Source of the DNA: Charina bottae
Lineage: Eukaryota; Chordata; Lepidosauria; Squamata; Charinaidae
Reading direction: 5' to 3'
Assembly (NCBI GenBank): GCA_023362775.1
Contig: JALMGJ010000003.1
Location: forward strand, 50,396,416 to 50,460,415
Length of the DNA stretch: 64,000 bases
Of the stretch, positions 1 through 12,489 are shown piece by piece. How positions within the stretch are numbered: position 1 is the stretch's first letter; each line of letters starts with the position of its first letter. The translations under genes and the position numbers were made by a program. The notes beneath the pieces were generated by a model. The model had not been told where the DNA came from and did no database searches. It worked only from the letters and a program-made list of their open reading frames with translations.

Positions 1-204
1 TTTTCTTTGGACATGGACATGAACTGGACATGGGAAAAGCTTTCTGCTTTCTTTGATACTGATGCCTTTCTTCAGCCTTCTCCACTTGAACTATGATGTG
101 GAGCTTGCAGGCATAGCATTGTTCTTTTAAGGAACAATTGGTCTGAAATGCCAATTAAATTAATGTTTTTTTTCCTAAAAATACAAATATTGTATTTACA
201 TTGT

Positions 205-285
205 TGTAACCCGCCCAGAGTCCCTTGCAAGGGAGATGGGCGGGGAATAAATTGAAATAATAAATAAATAAATAAATAATCAATC
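205..285 (+). mobile_element. CR1/L2-type LINE 3' tail
   Basis: Only the 3' end is present. It contains the signature CCGCCCAGAGTCCCT, then GAGATGGGCGGG, then a tail of AAATAAATAAAT. The same signature ends the larger CR1/L2 copies near 30.1 kb and 56.2 kb. No coding part is attached, so this is a 5'-truncated insertion or relic. Confidence 0.75.
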
Positions 286-405
286 AATCTCTGGCTACAT
301 TGTATATGAAGACTAGTAAATGAAACAGAATAGTACATTTTGAAAATTACCTGCATTCTGGGATATTCTCTGTAGCTTGAATCATGTCAACTGGATTTCT
401 ATTTT

Positions 406-455
406 CTCAGTGGAAACGTTTCGCTCCTTATCCAAGGAGCTTCTTCAGTCTGAGC
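406..455 (-). ncRNA. Hammerhead ribozyme motif, left arm
   Basis: Read on the minus strand: core CTGAAGA, helix II GCTCC/GGAGC around a TTGGATAA loop, then GAAACGTTTC. CTCAG before and CTGAG after can form helix I. Helix III is only the self-complementary ACGT, so activity may need two molecules, as proposed for short-helix-III hammerheads of Penelope-like elements. All conserved core bases are present. Cleavage activity is inferred, not shown. Confidence 0.72.
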
Positions 456-621
456 AAAGTTAGTAAGGGAATCCTTAAATATGTTTCTAGGTGGCTGTGT
501 GACCTTACACCTGGGGCTAGGTCATGGTTATTTTTGAGATGTTAAATAACCATGACCTAGCCCCAGGTGTAAGGTCACACAGCCACCTAGAAACATATTT
601 AAGGATTCCCTTACTAACTTT

Positions 622-671
622 GCTCAGACTGAAGAAGCTCCTTGGATAAGAAGCGAAACGTTTCCACTGAG
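622..671 (+). ncRNA. Hammerhead ribozyme motif, right arm
   Basis: This is the plus-strand partner of the motif at 406-455. It has CTGAAGA at 629-635 and GAAA at 655-658, with flanking CTCAG/CTGAG for helix I. One helix II base differs from the other arm (AAGC where the left arm reads GAGC), which weakens helix II by one pair. Confidence 0.68.
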
Positions 672-756
672 AAAATAGAAATCCAGTTGACATGATTCAA
701 GCTACAGACAATTCCACCTGGGTGACTGAGAACCTTCATAGACATTCTGGGATATT

Positions 757-2841
757 ATTTTTCACCCAGTAGCAAGAGGAGATATGGTGAATTGTTCATT
801 TCCATTTGTGAAGGTTGTGTTTTCTTTAACTGACTTAAAGAATGTCAGCTTCTCTCTAGTTTCACTTTTCAAAATAGAATGAATAAGATTTAAATTTTGC
901 TTTTAGTTTGTTGTTGCATAGATACCAACTGGAAACTTTAAATACACCATTATCTTTTTATTATGATATGCAGCCATGGTATCTTTCTGGATAGATTGTA
1001 CCACTGTATCTCTTCTTTAAGCATCCTTGGGAAACATTTAAATGGAAGTATAAAGCACAACAGTGCTCGCTTGCACACTGTCATTCATTCTCTCTCCCCC
1101 CCCCCCCACCAACTTGCCTGGTTGGTGCTTTAACCAATGAAATTAAATGCAACCAATCTCAAGTAAATTGCACATCCACTCTTAAATTAGCACCCCTGAT
1201 ATATTCTTAAACCAGTGACCTTTAAAATGATGCAATGACTGTCTGAAAAGCCTTAAATGAGCTAATAATGCTACCAGTTCTGCTCTTAATTCTTTCACTT
1301 CTAGATATGAAATTCCAATGTCATGTGCAATGACTAACTTATTTCTTTTCCTTTTTTTCCCTGGGTCACTGTTCCATTGCTTTGCCTGTATTCTCTCTGA
1401 TATGGTGATCCATGCTTAGCAACAACCATCAGCTGGGTCACTGCCACATGAATGGAGATTTCCTAAGCCTAAATTGTGATGCATTTTTCTCCACTTAGTA
1501 AATTGATCAATGGATGTAAGGAAGACAAGGGCAAAATTCATAATGCTCTAAAAATGGAGCACCCCGATCTCCCCAGGTTGAGAGTGTGCTTTTTCCATTA
1601 CACTGAGACCAGTCCCTGTCTGTGGCTTTTAAATTTCATAATTTGTCATGTCACCCAGTAAAATGGAGTTTTTCTGTCATGCTCACCAACTCAGATTTAG
1701 CTGAACTTACACAAAGTTGGAGGTGCTTGGTAGTTACATGCAACTACTGTAGAGTCGCTTAATAGAATCTGTGCTTTATGCTTCAGGAAGCAATTCGGAA
1801 ATATACCATGAACTGTGGTTATTATTCTTTTATAGAATTAACATTCTAGAAATGATTAAAGTGTGAGAGTTCTGAATTAATCTATTTTTAAGGACATTTT
1901 TTCTTCTCTATTATGAAACTTAGAATAAGCAGACAGCTAAAGATGGTGCAACCTGTATAAAACCACAGTCATCACCAGTGGCATTTATGTTATTGAAAGA
2001 TATCATTTGTAATGCTGCTTTATTGTTAATCTCTCTTTTTGCCTGTAACACTATCTTGTATGGTTAAATATGCACTCTCCTAGTTGTATGTCTCAGCTTT
2101 TCTTTACTTGCAACATGGAAGTACAGAGTGGTTGTAAAAAAACACTTGAGAGCTTGGATCTGCAACTTTCTAAAGAGCCACAGGAGGCTATCTGGGAAAA
2201 TGACTATGTCATCAGAAGAGGCAGGACTGTAATTTTGGAGGCTATTTTTCCCAGGTTTTAAAGTAGAAGTGGGAGTAGGAGGCAAACCATTTCTATTCCT
2301 AATCTTAGACCACCAAAGCACCAAAAATGGCCCTAAATCACTTTTTTCACATTGAGTTTGGGCTGATTGAGGAGATTGGGGGCCTCCTGCTCCCTTTCTT
2401 ATCCCTAATTCTGAAAAATTGAAAAAATCACAGTGCCATAAATTCAATCAATTTATTGCTCAATTTCAGCACACAGCAAAGCAATCTTGGGTGCTAAGGA
2501 CCTTCCTGAGGCCCATGGGTCAATGATTACCCACTTTTGATATAGAACATTATCACACATTAATAAAAAGCCATGTATAGTCATGCAGAGGTTGGGGAAC
2601 TCCATTCCTATGAGACTCAGACAATTGTGAGGGACGAGGGGAGATGCAATTCAGCAATATCGAGGGAGGCATATTTTTGCTCATGCTTGCCATAAGTGAT
2701 TCAAATATCAGAGGACTTATTCATCATTTGAAAAGAATTTCATACTGTAGTGAAAATATATTACAGTGTAGCTTAAGTTTTCAAACTATCTAAGATTTCC
2801 CCCCCTGTTCAATAGAAACCTATTATTAGAGTAACACATGC
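757..2841. other. Non-coding stretch, nothing recognised
   Basis: AT-rich sequence with a C homopolymer near 1096-1109 and only short chance reading frames. No repeat family or exon was recognised. Confidence 0.5.
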
Positions 2842-2849
2842 CTCTACAC

Positions 2850-3152
2850 CAGGGCTTTCCAAAGTGCCGCCGCTGGCGACACACTAGTGGTGGCGGCTGC
2901 GGCAGCGCGGTGGCGGCGCATGGGGGTTTGCGGCGGCGTGTGCGTGCATAGCGGCGGCGCGGGGGGTGTGCGGCGGCGCGCGCGTGCATGGCGGCGGCGG
3001 CAGCCTCCGCTAAAACGCGGAAGCACTGATCCCGCCCCGCTGCCGCTGCCGCCGTGCACGCGCGTGCCGCCGCTTCCGGGTGGTGTGGCGACACACCACG
3101 CTGTGTGTGGCGACATACTTTTGTGTCGTGACACACAGTTTGGAAAGCTCTG
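2850..3152. mobile_element. hAT-type MITE, family 1, copy 1
   Basis: The termini are CAGGGCTTTCCAAA and, inverted, TTTGGAAAGCTCTG. An exact 8-bp target duplication CTCTACAC lies at 2842-2849 and 3153-3160. An 8-bp duplication with CAG-type ends is the hAT hallmark. The interior is made of GTGTCGCGACACA-like blocks around a very GC-rich (CGG)n core. Reading frames through the core are composition artefacts. Confidence 0.88.
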
Positions 3153-3160
3153 CTCTACAC

Positions 3161-5409
3161 CATCTGTAATATGAACTTGTTGATTATCTATGGCATTTAA
3201 AAAAAAGGTTCAGCAAGAGGCAGGACCATGAGTTAAGTAAAGCTTAGAAGTGACACAATGGTGCTTTTGGAAGTAGTTTTGTGGGCAGGGAAAGGTATTG
3301 AATTCTTAATTAGGTTACCATAAGCATCACTAGCTCATTATGTCTGCTAAGAATCTGATGGTAAGTCTGCATACGGAACAAAGTAGTTTCTTTGGCTTGG
3401 AAAATGAGAGCGTCTGGGAAGGAGGAATTGAAGCCTGCATTGAAAAATGTCTATCTGCTGTTCCTTTTAATTTGAACTTGATGTAAGTAGATAAAGAGCT
3501 GGGTAGGAATAAATGAAATTTCAACACATGACAAAACGTTTGGTTTATCTGTTTGTGCTTAGGGCCATATATTCTTATTTCAGTTCAATGTCTAATTCTG
3601 TAATTAGAGCAAGTTCCTTCTGTATTTTCTGCATAAACAATTACTTTCCTATATACCTTACAAATGTAGGAATTTGCCTTATCCAAAATCAGGACCCTGT
3701 TTCTTCTAATCAACTGACAGGGGTTGTGGGGATGTCAGATACTGAACTCGAGCCTGTTCACATAGAAAATTATGCTTTCTGCCTGAGCTACAATCAAGTT
3801 AGAAATAATATATATTTGTTAGAAATAATTATTTTATGCTTCTTTATAGGCCTCTACTTAGACAATACAACTACATTCTTATTACCACTTAACCTGGAAG
3901 CTTCCATAATGATCTTCCATAAATCTCAGGTAGACGTACAGCCTTGATGGGTTATGATGGAACCATGTTCATCATCTTGTAGAAAGGCTATGATATACAT
4001 GTAATCAATTAATACATAGTGCAAACAGTACGGAAAAAAGGCATAAGAGATATATGTCTCCCCTGCTGTGGTCTTGGGAAGATTTCTCAGTCTTCTCTTG
4101 GAAGTCATTTTGCTTTGGATGAGGAATTTGATGGAGCAATTCAAAGGCTATGAAGATGGGAAACATGGTCCCCAAATACTTCAGCATATTAGGACATCTT
4201 GCAATTGGCATTTCAATAATAGCCAGTTGGTTCTCACGTTTGGTTCTGAAGTTATTACAACCTATTCTCAACCTGCAAAAGTGTGTTGATTTGGTCAGCA
4301 ACCATCTTGACTTCACTGAATTAGGTTAGTGAACAGGCAAGGACTTGCTTCTTTCGAAGTATTTTTTAAAGAACCATTTAATTTTGCATTTTTATTCCTC
4401 AGAAACATCTTTTCCTAGGATCAGCAAAAGTGCTTTTTTGTGTTTTTCTTGGAGATAGGCAGTTAATTTGTTTTGATGGTGCTATAAACTGGCAGCCAGA
4501 AGCTGATATGGCACCTCCACAAGGACAGCCATTTCACTCTCTTCTGTGCTGTATATTGGTTGACATTAATCCTGTAATTGAAGCTTCCGGTGTTAGGGAT
4601 TAAGCTGATTTTTATCAGCGAAAGCTTGGCAAAAAGAGAAGGGATTTGGGGCAAATGGCAATTTAGTCTAACTCCTTCTCTTCTTTTTCCTCATTTCCTG
4701 CACAAACATTTCAATCTTTTCTGTGTAGTTTGTTTTCTTGATCTTTGTAAATTCCATCCCATACCTCACACACTGTTTCGAAGGCTACTCCAGCAATTTC
4801 TTCAACTAAGGAATTGTCTGTTGCCAGAGATTCTGGAGAAGGCTGTGCCTGGAACTTGTAATCAAATAGTTGCAGCAAAAAGTGAGCCTCTGTCTACTAT
4901 GCTTTTGGTTTTCCTCTCCATATATGTTGCTTGTTTTTTCCTGTTCAGCAGAATGTGCTCATTTGAGTCATGGCTGATTCCCTGAAATAAATATTGGGAA
5001 AAATAGAGAATTCAAGGAAACACGCAAAACAGACAGCAGCAGAAGCAAACATTAACTTCATCACCCCCCTCAATATGACCATCATTTGTATACTTTACTT
5101 TTTAAAACTGGATTCAAAACTTTGAGGCATGATATGCACGAGGTATTCCTATCAAAAAAGTTGTGCATGCTGATGGTTAACAGTGTGTCTGAATAAGCAG
5201 ACTGGATCCAATGAATTAAGAAGTTGGTGCACTTTTCTTAGCTGAGAAGTAATGTGGGTTGAACAGATTCGTAGCAGGTACCTGGTTGATCACAATGAGA
5301 ATATAAATAGAAAAGAAGAGAAAAGTTGGATTAGATCAAAGACGGGTCTAGTCCATCTTTTTTTTTTTTCATAGTAGCCAATAATCTGCTTCTGAAAAAA
5401 GCATATGCA
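3161..5409. other. Non-coding stretch, nothing recognised
   Basis: AT-rich DNA. The longest frame (3513-3947, 144 codons) shows no domain or repeat content and is probably chance. No repeat family was identified. Confidence 0.45.
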
Positions 5410-6188
5410 GGACTTGAGCACTATAGCACTCTTCTCACTGTCACTCATGCCCTGGTCACTTCTAAAATGGATTACTGTAATGCGATGTACATGGGGCTGC
5501 CCTTGAAGAGCATCCAGAAGCTTTAGGTGGTGCAGAATGTGGCTGTGCAGACAGTTAAGTGTGCCTCTAGGATGGCACATGTTACACTTGTGCTCCGCGA
5601 GCTGCATTGGTTGCTAGTTTGCTTCTGGGTGGAATTCAAGGTGCCAGTTTTGACCTTGAAAGCCCTACATGGCATTGGGCCAGGTTATTTGAGGGACTGT
5701 CTCTTCCTGGTTACATCTACCCATCCCATCAGGTCCAGCAGAAGAGGTATGCTCCGGGTCCCGTCTGATAAGGAGCTCCATCTGGCGTGACCCAGGAGAC
5801 ACATCTTTTCTGCTGTATCCCCCACCCTCTAGAATGTCATTCCCCTGACATGAGGTAAGCCCCATCTCTGTTAGCCTTCCAGAAAGCCTTGAAAATCCCC
5901 TTCCATCAACCTTGGGGAACCCATGGTGAGTCTGCAAAGTGGTTGAATGAGGCTAAATAAGGGTTGTTCTCCCACTATCCTGGGGTTCTTTTATGTTTTT
6001 ATTCCTTTGTGTTTTTATGTTTTTATTTTTGTTGTTATTTATGTCTGATGTGTTTTTTTATATATATATTGTGATATGGTTTAATTGTTATTCTGCTTGT
6101 AAGATCACCAGAGTAACTTTTTGTGAGATGGGCAGCTATATAAATCTGCTAAACAAACAAACAAACAAACAAACAAACAAACAAACAG
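5410..6188 (+). mobile_element. CR1/L2-type LINE, 5'-truncated, with AAAC tail
   Basis: Translation shows the C-terminal part of a CR1/L2 reverse transcriptase protein, interrupted by stops: MDYCNAMYMGLPLKSI, then LRELHWLLVCFWVEFKV, then ALHGIGPGYLRD. These align with the open copy at 54.3-55.7 kb. The 3' end GATGGGCAGCTATATAAAT runs into (AAAC)n at 6151-6187. Several stops mark it as an old, inactive copy. Confidence 0.85.
6151..6187 (+). repeat. (AAAC)n microsatellite
   Basis: About nine AAAC units form the tail of the preceding CR1/L2 LINE, so it is probably an expansion of the retrotransposition tail. Confidence 0.9.
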
Positions 6189-6847
6189 CAGTTCCTATTT
6201 TCCATAGTTGTATGGAGAACCAAAGATGATTGTGATACTAGAATGCTTCTGATACCAGTAGTATTATATAGTCATCATTACTAATAGCCACTGGAACCTT
6301 AATCTCTATGAAACTACTTAATCTCCTTCTGAAGTCATATTAGTTGATAATCATCATTACATTTTGTAGCACTGAATTTCTCACTCCACCTATTCTGTGA
6401 AGAATCTGTCCTGAGTCTCCTACCATTTAGCTTCATTGGAAGACCTCAAATACCAGCACTATGGGAGTTAGTACCTTCTCCCTATTTTCTTGACCTGATT
6501 CATGCACCTCTATAGACTCATTAAAACAACAACAACAACAGTTAGAAACACTTTTAGCAGTGGCAGGATTCTGGATTGAATTAATTTGGACCTAATCTAG
6601 AAGGCTGTCCTCTTGTTCTGCAGTCTTCTTTTTTATTTTTTTAATAAGAATTTTATTAAGTTTGAAACAAAGATAAAAACTACAAAAAAGAAAAAAACTA
6701 CAAAAAGAAAAAAGAAAAAAGAAAGAAAAAAAACTAAAAAAGTATGAAACACAAGAAAAAAGAATTTTGAAAATTACATAAAGAGGTGACTTCTGACTTT
6801 CAACAAGAATATACAGCAAATTCCATAATCAATCCCTTTCTCTATAT

Positions 6848-7109
6848 CAGTGCTTTCCAGTGCTTTCCATGCGGGGGCATGGAAAGGTGCGCGTCGGCAG
6901 CGGCGTGCACGTCGGCGTCGGCAGTGGCGTCGGCCTCGTGTTTTCTGCTAAAATGCGGAAGCGCCGATGGCACGCTGCTGCCGTCTTCACTGCTGCCATG
7001 CACACCACTGCCGCCGCGCGCACCCCTGTGCCACCGCCGTGCACGTCCACTTCCTGGTTGTGTGTTGCGACACACTAAAGTGTTGCAACACAAAGTTTGG
7101 AAAGCTATG
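6848..7109. mobile_element. hAT-type MITE, family 1, copy 2
   Basis: Ends CAGTGCTTTCC and TTTGGAAAGCTATG, with an exact 8-bp duplication CTCTATAT at 6840-6847 and 7110-7117. The left terminus is tandemly doubled (AGTGCTTTCC twice). The interior is GC-rich and carries TGTGTTGCGACACAC-type motifs, as in the other copies. Confidence 0.87.
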
Positions 7110-7159
7110 CTCTATATCAAACCAAGATCACATTACTTCTATAAATTATTCCATTAGCA

Positions 7160-7430
7160 CAGAGCTTTCCAAAGTGTGTGTCGCAACACAAAAGTGTGTC
7201 GCCACACACAGTCTGGTGTGTCGCCACACAACCCGGAAGCGCTGATCATCATCAGCGCTTCCGGGTTTTCCCGCGGCGACACACCAACAGCGGCGCGCAA
7301 AAACCCAAAAGCGGCAGCAGCGCTTCCGGGTTTTTGCGCGCTGCCTTAATAGCGGCACTTCCGGGTTTTCCCACGGCGACACACCAATGGCAGTTGGTGT
7401 GTCGCTGCGGGAAAACTTTGGAAAGCCCTG
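7160..7430. mobile_element. hAT-type MITE, family 1, copy 3
   Basis: Ends CAGAGCTTTCCAAA and TTTGGAAAGCCCTG, with an exact 8-bp duplication CATTAGCA at 7152-7159 and 7431-7438. The interior has repeated GTGTCGCCACACA and CGCTTCCGGGTTTT blocks. It lies only 50 bp from copy 2, inside the same L1-like element, so both inserted after it. Confidence 0.88.
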
Positions 7431-7808
7431 CATTAGCACATTATAAAAATCACTAAACACAATTGCTCCTTCCCCGTATATTAAAAAAAAAAGAAATATA
7501 TAAACCTCCAAATCAACTTCCCCCAAAAACATTTATTTATTTCCTTCCTACCCCTATTCTATATATTTCTGTCCACTATAATAGAAATCAAATTATAAGA
7601 ACATTTAAATTGTTTACTTTTATAATTAATAATACTATAACAATCTTAACCCTATTAAACCTAAAACCTAGCAATGAATATTATATTTTATAAATCTTAA
7701 AAATCAAACAAACCTTAAAAGTAGTCCAGTAAATCTTAATCCAAATCATTAAAGAAAGATGGAATCATACAAGCCTTAATATCAATCCAAATAGACATTC
7801 TTAATTCT

Positions 7809-8276
7809 CTACCCCACCTCAAAATAAACCAAAACATTTACATATCTCCATATTACACACAAGGCATTTTTCATACAGACATCAAACAGTCCAATTGCCC
7901 CCCTTGGAAACTCAGACTTCTCAGTAGAAAACCTCCCACAGAACAGAGCCTCTTCTTTCCCATAACATTCCATCAAAAAAACAGCTGCCTTTGTGATTTG
8001 CAATTCAGTCTGTTCTTTTACCTCCTTCAACACCAAAATCTGGTCATCTGGCACAACAAGAGCTTCAATTTCGCTGTCGGTAGAAACATCTCCATCTTCA
8101 CTAGAATCAACTTCTTCCACAACCTCCTCAGCCAGATGAAACATTTTAAAGCTGATATTTTCTACAATGTCCCAAATATCTTGCAGAATAGCTTGACAGG
8201 TATCATGAAAGATCTGTTTAAACTCACAGCAAAGCTCACAACAGAACTCTGAGAAAACCTCCTTGAAATCTTCCAT
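7809..8276 (-). pseudogene. Short acidic frame of the L1-like element (ORF1-related?)
   Basis: 155 codons begin with MEDFKEVFSEF and are rich in Glu/Asp, with a run EEVVEEVDSSEDGD. The frame follows a long leader, which is where L1 places ORF1, but no RRM-like or CTD motif of a normal L1 ORF1 protein could be seen. Its start resembles that of the frame at 25065 only in the short string DFKEE. Probably a degenerate ORF1 remnant. No function is proposed. Confidence 0.35.
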
Positions 8277-8968
8277 GTTTCAGGCAGTAGATTATGGCAC
8301 CCCCTAGATACTTAGCTGGCAAACATAGGAGTTAATGAGTTAATGGAAAATCTCCAATGACACAAGAGAAAATATGCTAACAAGCAGCTCCCAGAGAAAG
8401 TGAACAGAAAACTGAAGATTCGAAACAGCAGATTCAACATGTAGGAAAATGTTAAATCCTTCAAATTCAATACAAAAATAATAGCAGGGAGGCAATTATT
8501 TATTCTCAATCCTCCTCAGTATCCAAATGGGAAAACAAACCAAAGCTTAAAAAGATTTTTGAAAATTAATCCCAGAAATAATGACAAGCACCAAGAGAGA
8601 TTGTTTCTCCTTGCTGTAGAAAGTCTCTCTTAGGGTACATAACTTAAAGAAAATATAAATTGGATGATTTAGAAATGGGGTGGCTTGACCTAGTGTCACT
8701 TAAGGCTACAGTGCGGCTTGGAAATGATGACATCCCAGCCTCCCGGCAACTCTTACCCAATTGGCGCGAACGCACTTTGCGATTCTCGGGCTACAAGTCG
8801 ACATTCCAGAGGACAGATGGGATGATTCCAAGCATTTTCTTTGTCCGTGAAATCGCTCTTGGGCTTCAGGAAAAAGCCTGCCCAAGCCCAAAAAAGAACC
8901 GCTGCTGTCAGTTCTGTCCGCGGAGCTCGTGGACATAGCTGTTCAGTCGGCCATGTCCCCACCGGAAG

Positions 8969-11599
8969 TCCCAGTCTTGTAAAAGATTATTACAGCAGTG
9001 TCTTTTGGTAGTTGACAAAGTCATGTTGGATGTTTAAATTATCTTCTCACAAGAACAACCACTGTTCTGTGAATTCCTTCTCCAACAGTATTCTACTTAC
9101 AATATGTGAGTAGACAACACAGTACTTTGCTCCTCTTCTTTGGTGTTAAAAATGTTTAAGCCAGCTCTAAGAGAAAAATTGCCAAATGCTCTAAACCAAT
9201 GTTGGCAAGGTCTCCTGCTATAAATTAGCCTGGGCTAGTTTATCACTGCTCTTGGTCACAGATTTCATATGATTTCTATTAAATGAATTGCTTTTCTTTT
9301 TGAGCAAAATTAAAATTGGTTGACATCTTACCACTTCCATCATACCCTCCTACCTAACACCTTAAGATTCGAAAAAAATATATATATAGTAAGGTGTGAA
9401 TATATATTTTATCTCCTTTGAGTTCAGAAAATATGCTTAAAATCATATGTGTTTTTATGTTTTGCATTGTATTGGCTTCTTCAATTCTGAATTTAGAACA
9501 TATGGTAAACATTACAGTATTATTCCTCAATAATTCTCTTATCGTTCAAGAAATAATTTATTATGCTACTTACATTTCCTATTGTTTTCGTTGTAGAGCC
9601 TTTTATCTTTTACTTTAGCTTTCCAAGTGTTTTATTCATATGTTTAAGAAGAAAATGAGCTACATGTACTGTAGATAATGTTAGCTCAGACACAAAATAT
9701 ACTGTATAGTAGATCTTTAACAGGACATTTATAGTTAATGTTGCTTTTGTTTTCCAGTGGATATGGTATAATTTTCTAGATATGAAAAATATATTTTGAA
9801 AGAAAAATATACTAAATGTAAGAAGTCAAAGTAGTCTTTATATTCCAGATATAAGAAATCTTACAAGCAAGCAAACACAAGAAAAGGAGAAGGGGCTGAA
9901 CTGAGGACACTCTCATTATTTGTTTGGCATTATTTGTTTGTTTATTTATTTGGATCCCATCTTTCTACCAAAGAAAGATCTGTTTTCTCTATTTTGGCTC
10001 ATTTCCTTATTTATAAACGCATTTTAAATAAATGTTCCTCAAATGTGAATACATTTCTCCATGTTATATGGATATCTGGAATCTTAACAAAGCTTAGAAT
10101 TATACTGTGCAGAAAACTCTCCTTGTGCTCAAATGAATGTGAATACTAATCCCATTCAGACCTTCCAGATAAACTTGTGGAGGTCAGAGAATATATGGAG
10201 AAGTGCCAGCCCAGGAACCTTCTTTTCTACCCCTTTTAACCCCTCAAGTGTTTTGACACAAATACTTCTCCTTACATTCACCTGTTTACAAAGCACAATG
10301 GCATTTAGGGAGCTCCTGTAGACTTTGTCCCCAGTTGGCCAGTGTAGGGAGAAGTTATTTTCCTCAGTGTTATTTAAGGGTAGCTCTGACGACACCACAG
10401 AGTTCTTGGTGGATTTTCCTTCTGCTTATCAATGAAAATAACATTTAGCAATGTATGCATTTGTCTTTGTGCAGCACTATCAATCTAAAACAGACTTTCC
10501 CAACCAACCATCTTCTTGAAGAGTTGACACTACAATATCTAGAACTTCCAATCAGCAAATAAATGGCTAGCCCTGGTAGGAATTTTGGGAATTATAGTCT
10601 ACAAAACACAAATTTGAGGAAGGCTGAGATAAAAGTAGTAACTATAATGTAAGAGTAGTTGTGCTGGTTCAGACCAAACACCATCTTAATCCAGCATTTA
10701 CTTTCTCATAATGGCCATCAGATACCCCTCAAACAGGGGATGGAGACATACCCCTTCCCACTGTTGAGCTCTGCAACTGGTATTTGGAGGCATGCTGCTG
10801 CCAACATCATGTCTTCATAACTAATAGCCCTTGATAAACCTATCCTCCATGAATGTATCAAATTCCATAGATTATATCTCTTAAATGCATTAGCTATGAA
10901 GACTTATGCACTATATTTTTACCCCTTGGTTCTGTTCTCCCATGACTTATCGTAGAGATTGTGATTGCTTGTGCTGTACAAAGAAATAAACACAAAGAAA
11001 ATAGTTCATATGTATGTGTGTTTGTGTGTGTGCGTGTGTGCGTGCATACATATGTGCAAAATGGCATTAATTAGCACAGAAGACCTCAGAGACAGAGGCA
11101 GTTCCTGAAACTACTTTCAATTCTTCTGGACTAATTGACTAGTTCTGGAATATAGCACAAAAGTAAAACAATGTCATGGATGATAATTGAGTTTGATCCC
11201 ATGATACTGTGAACAAAAGTCCTTTGACTTCTGTGGTAAGCATTTAGCCTACATACTGAAGTCTTTTAAAATGTGTATGTCACATTTTACACTAGATTAA
11301 AAAAAAGCAGATAGAACACTCAATTGTATACATGCTTGACCTTTCTGCTTGTATTTATTACTTATGATGGATTAACAGATTATTTGAAGAAAAAGAGAAA
11401 GTGCTGCTTTCATAAAATGGGAAAGAGAAAGTAGCTTTCAAGACTTCCATGACTGTTTAAAATTTCTAAGAAAGCAGTGAATTATGAATGTGAGTTAACC
11501 TAAAAATAGAATCCTTACCACAATTTCATTGTATTCCCCATGGATATTTCCATATTAGTAGAATGTCATTGTTACTCGAGTATGAATGACAGTTCCATC
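8969..11599. other. Non-coding stretch with minor repeats
   Basis: AT-rich. It contains a TG-rich microsatellite near 11011-11045. Around 10492-10632 there is a CAGACTTTCCCAACC ... GGAATTATAGTCTAC ... GGCTGAG arrangement resembling an eroded palindromic hAT MITE, but without a clean target duplication. No exon was recognised. Confidence 0.45.
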
Positions 11600-11990
11600 T
11601 GTCTGCAGACCACATCTGGGGTATTTTGTGACACTCTGCACACCACATATTCTAGAAGGTTAGATAAGGTTCAGAGGAAGGCAACAAAGATAGATAATAC
11701 AAGGACGTGAGGATGTTCCCTGAGGATAGGCTGAAGGAACTTTGGATGTTCAATCTGAAGAAAAGAAGACTTATGGGAGACATGTTAGATGTTCAGATAC
11801 ATAACAAGTAGCTAAGGGAAGTTGGCCAAGAACTATTTTCTATGGCCACAGAAACTGGGAAAAGAAATGACAGGTATGGGTTGCAGCTACCTAGAGTTCA
11901 TTTAAATATAGAGAGTTGGATTAGATGATCCGAGTTATCCCTTCCAAATGTACAATTCTATAATTCTATGAGTTTATAATCTTCTGTTTT
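11600..11990 (+). mobile_element. Old amniote CR1 LINE, 3' end
   Basis: The stretch AGAGGAAGGCAACAAAGAT followed by GGCTGAAGGAACTTTGGATG matches the conserved C-terminal region of bird/reptile CR1 ORF2. The element ends in the diagnostic GGATTAGATGATCC ... TCTATAATTCTATGA. It is heavily mutated and 5'-truncated, older than the CR1/L2-type copies elsewhere in the window. Confidence 0.85.
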
Positions 11991-12202
11991 ACTCCATTTC
12001 AGGATAAACCTCTATAATGTCTAAACCTTTCTTTTTTGAGAATCTACATCCTTCTTTAAAGAATTACACTTGCTCATATTGTGAACTCTACCTAGAATAA
12101 AGTTAATATGGCCACCTGCTTACCAAAGTTGATAGGGGCTTGATTACACATTGGCTGGATTTTTCATTTAATTTTTATTGCCCTTATGGATATTTTGGAA
12201 AG

Positions 12203-12206
12203 AAAA

Positions 12207-12261
<55 letters not shown>

Positions 12262-12263
12262 GA

Positions 12264-12294
<31 letters not shown>

Positions 12295-12295
12295 C
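12203..12295 (+). repeat. Compound (GAAA)n-(GGCA)n microsatellite
   Basis: About 14 GAAA units (12203-12260) change directly into about nine GGCA units (12261-12295). Confidence 0.95.
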
Positions 12296-12489
12296 ATAAA
12301 ACTGAGCACTATTGTCAAGAGAAAAAAATAAAATTAATAACAGTCATTTGGTGGCTTAGTCTCTAAAACACAAAGGAATCATATTTGAAGCAACATAAAC
12401 TTGTATTTTGTGTATTTTGATGTGCCAAAAAGAGACTACTCAGGTGTGGAACCAAAGAAAACTATTTATTATACAGTACCAGGAAAGTA

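Larger units (their letters stand above)
368..742. mobile_element. Penelope-like element foldback (head-to-head inverted duplication)
   Basis: Two arms, 369-533 and 544-708, are reverse complements over about 165 bp with no indel, separated by a 10-nt loop. The right arm continues another 34 nt to 742, ending CTTCATAGAC, the same end as the unduplicated copy at 28.6-28.8 kb. Each arm holds a hammerhead-type motif. A 14-bp direct repeat (CATTCTGGGATATT) at 354-367 and 743-756 is read as the target-site duplication, so the foldback arrived as one insertion. Assignment to Penelope-like elements rests on the ribozyme-bearing terminal sequence known from that group; no reverse transcriptase is present here. 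Confidence 0.75.
6627..8968 (-). mobile_element. ORF2-less L1-like element
   Basis: Read on the minus strand, it begins GGGACTTCCGGTGGGGACAT near 8968, runs through about 700 bp of leader, a short acidic reading frame (7809-8276), a long T/C-rich 3' region, and ends near 6627 in a T-rich stretch (the A tail of the minus strand). The 3' end resembles those of the L1 copies at 26.28 kb and 34.53 kb. No ORF2 sequence is present. Two hAT MITEs later inserted into it (6848-7109, 7160-7430). Target duplications are not clear (possibly CAGTCTT). Confidence 0.6.

Noticed and set aside
2786..3174. Overlapping reading frames of about 95-116 codons rich in Ala, Arg and Gly
   Set aside because: They lie in the (CGG)n core of a hAT MITE and occur on both strands at once, so they are a composition artefact.
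3513..3947. 144-codon hydrophobic reading frame
   Set aside because: No domain, no repeat match, AT-driven Ile/Phe/Tyr composition. No supporting splice or promoter context.
10492..10632. Possible palindromic MITE
   Set aside because: The ends CAGACTTTCCCAACC and GGCTGAG match only weakly and the flanks do not form a duplication.
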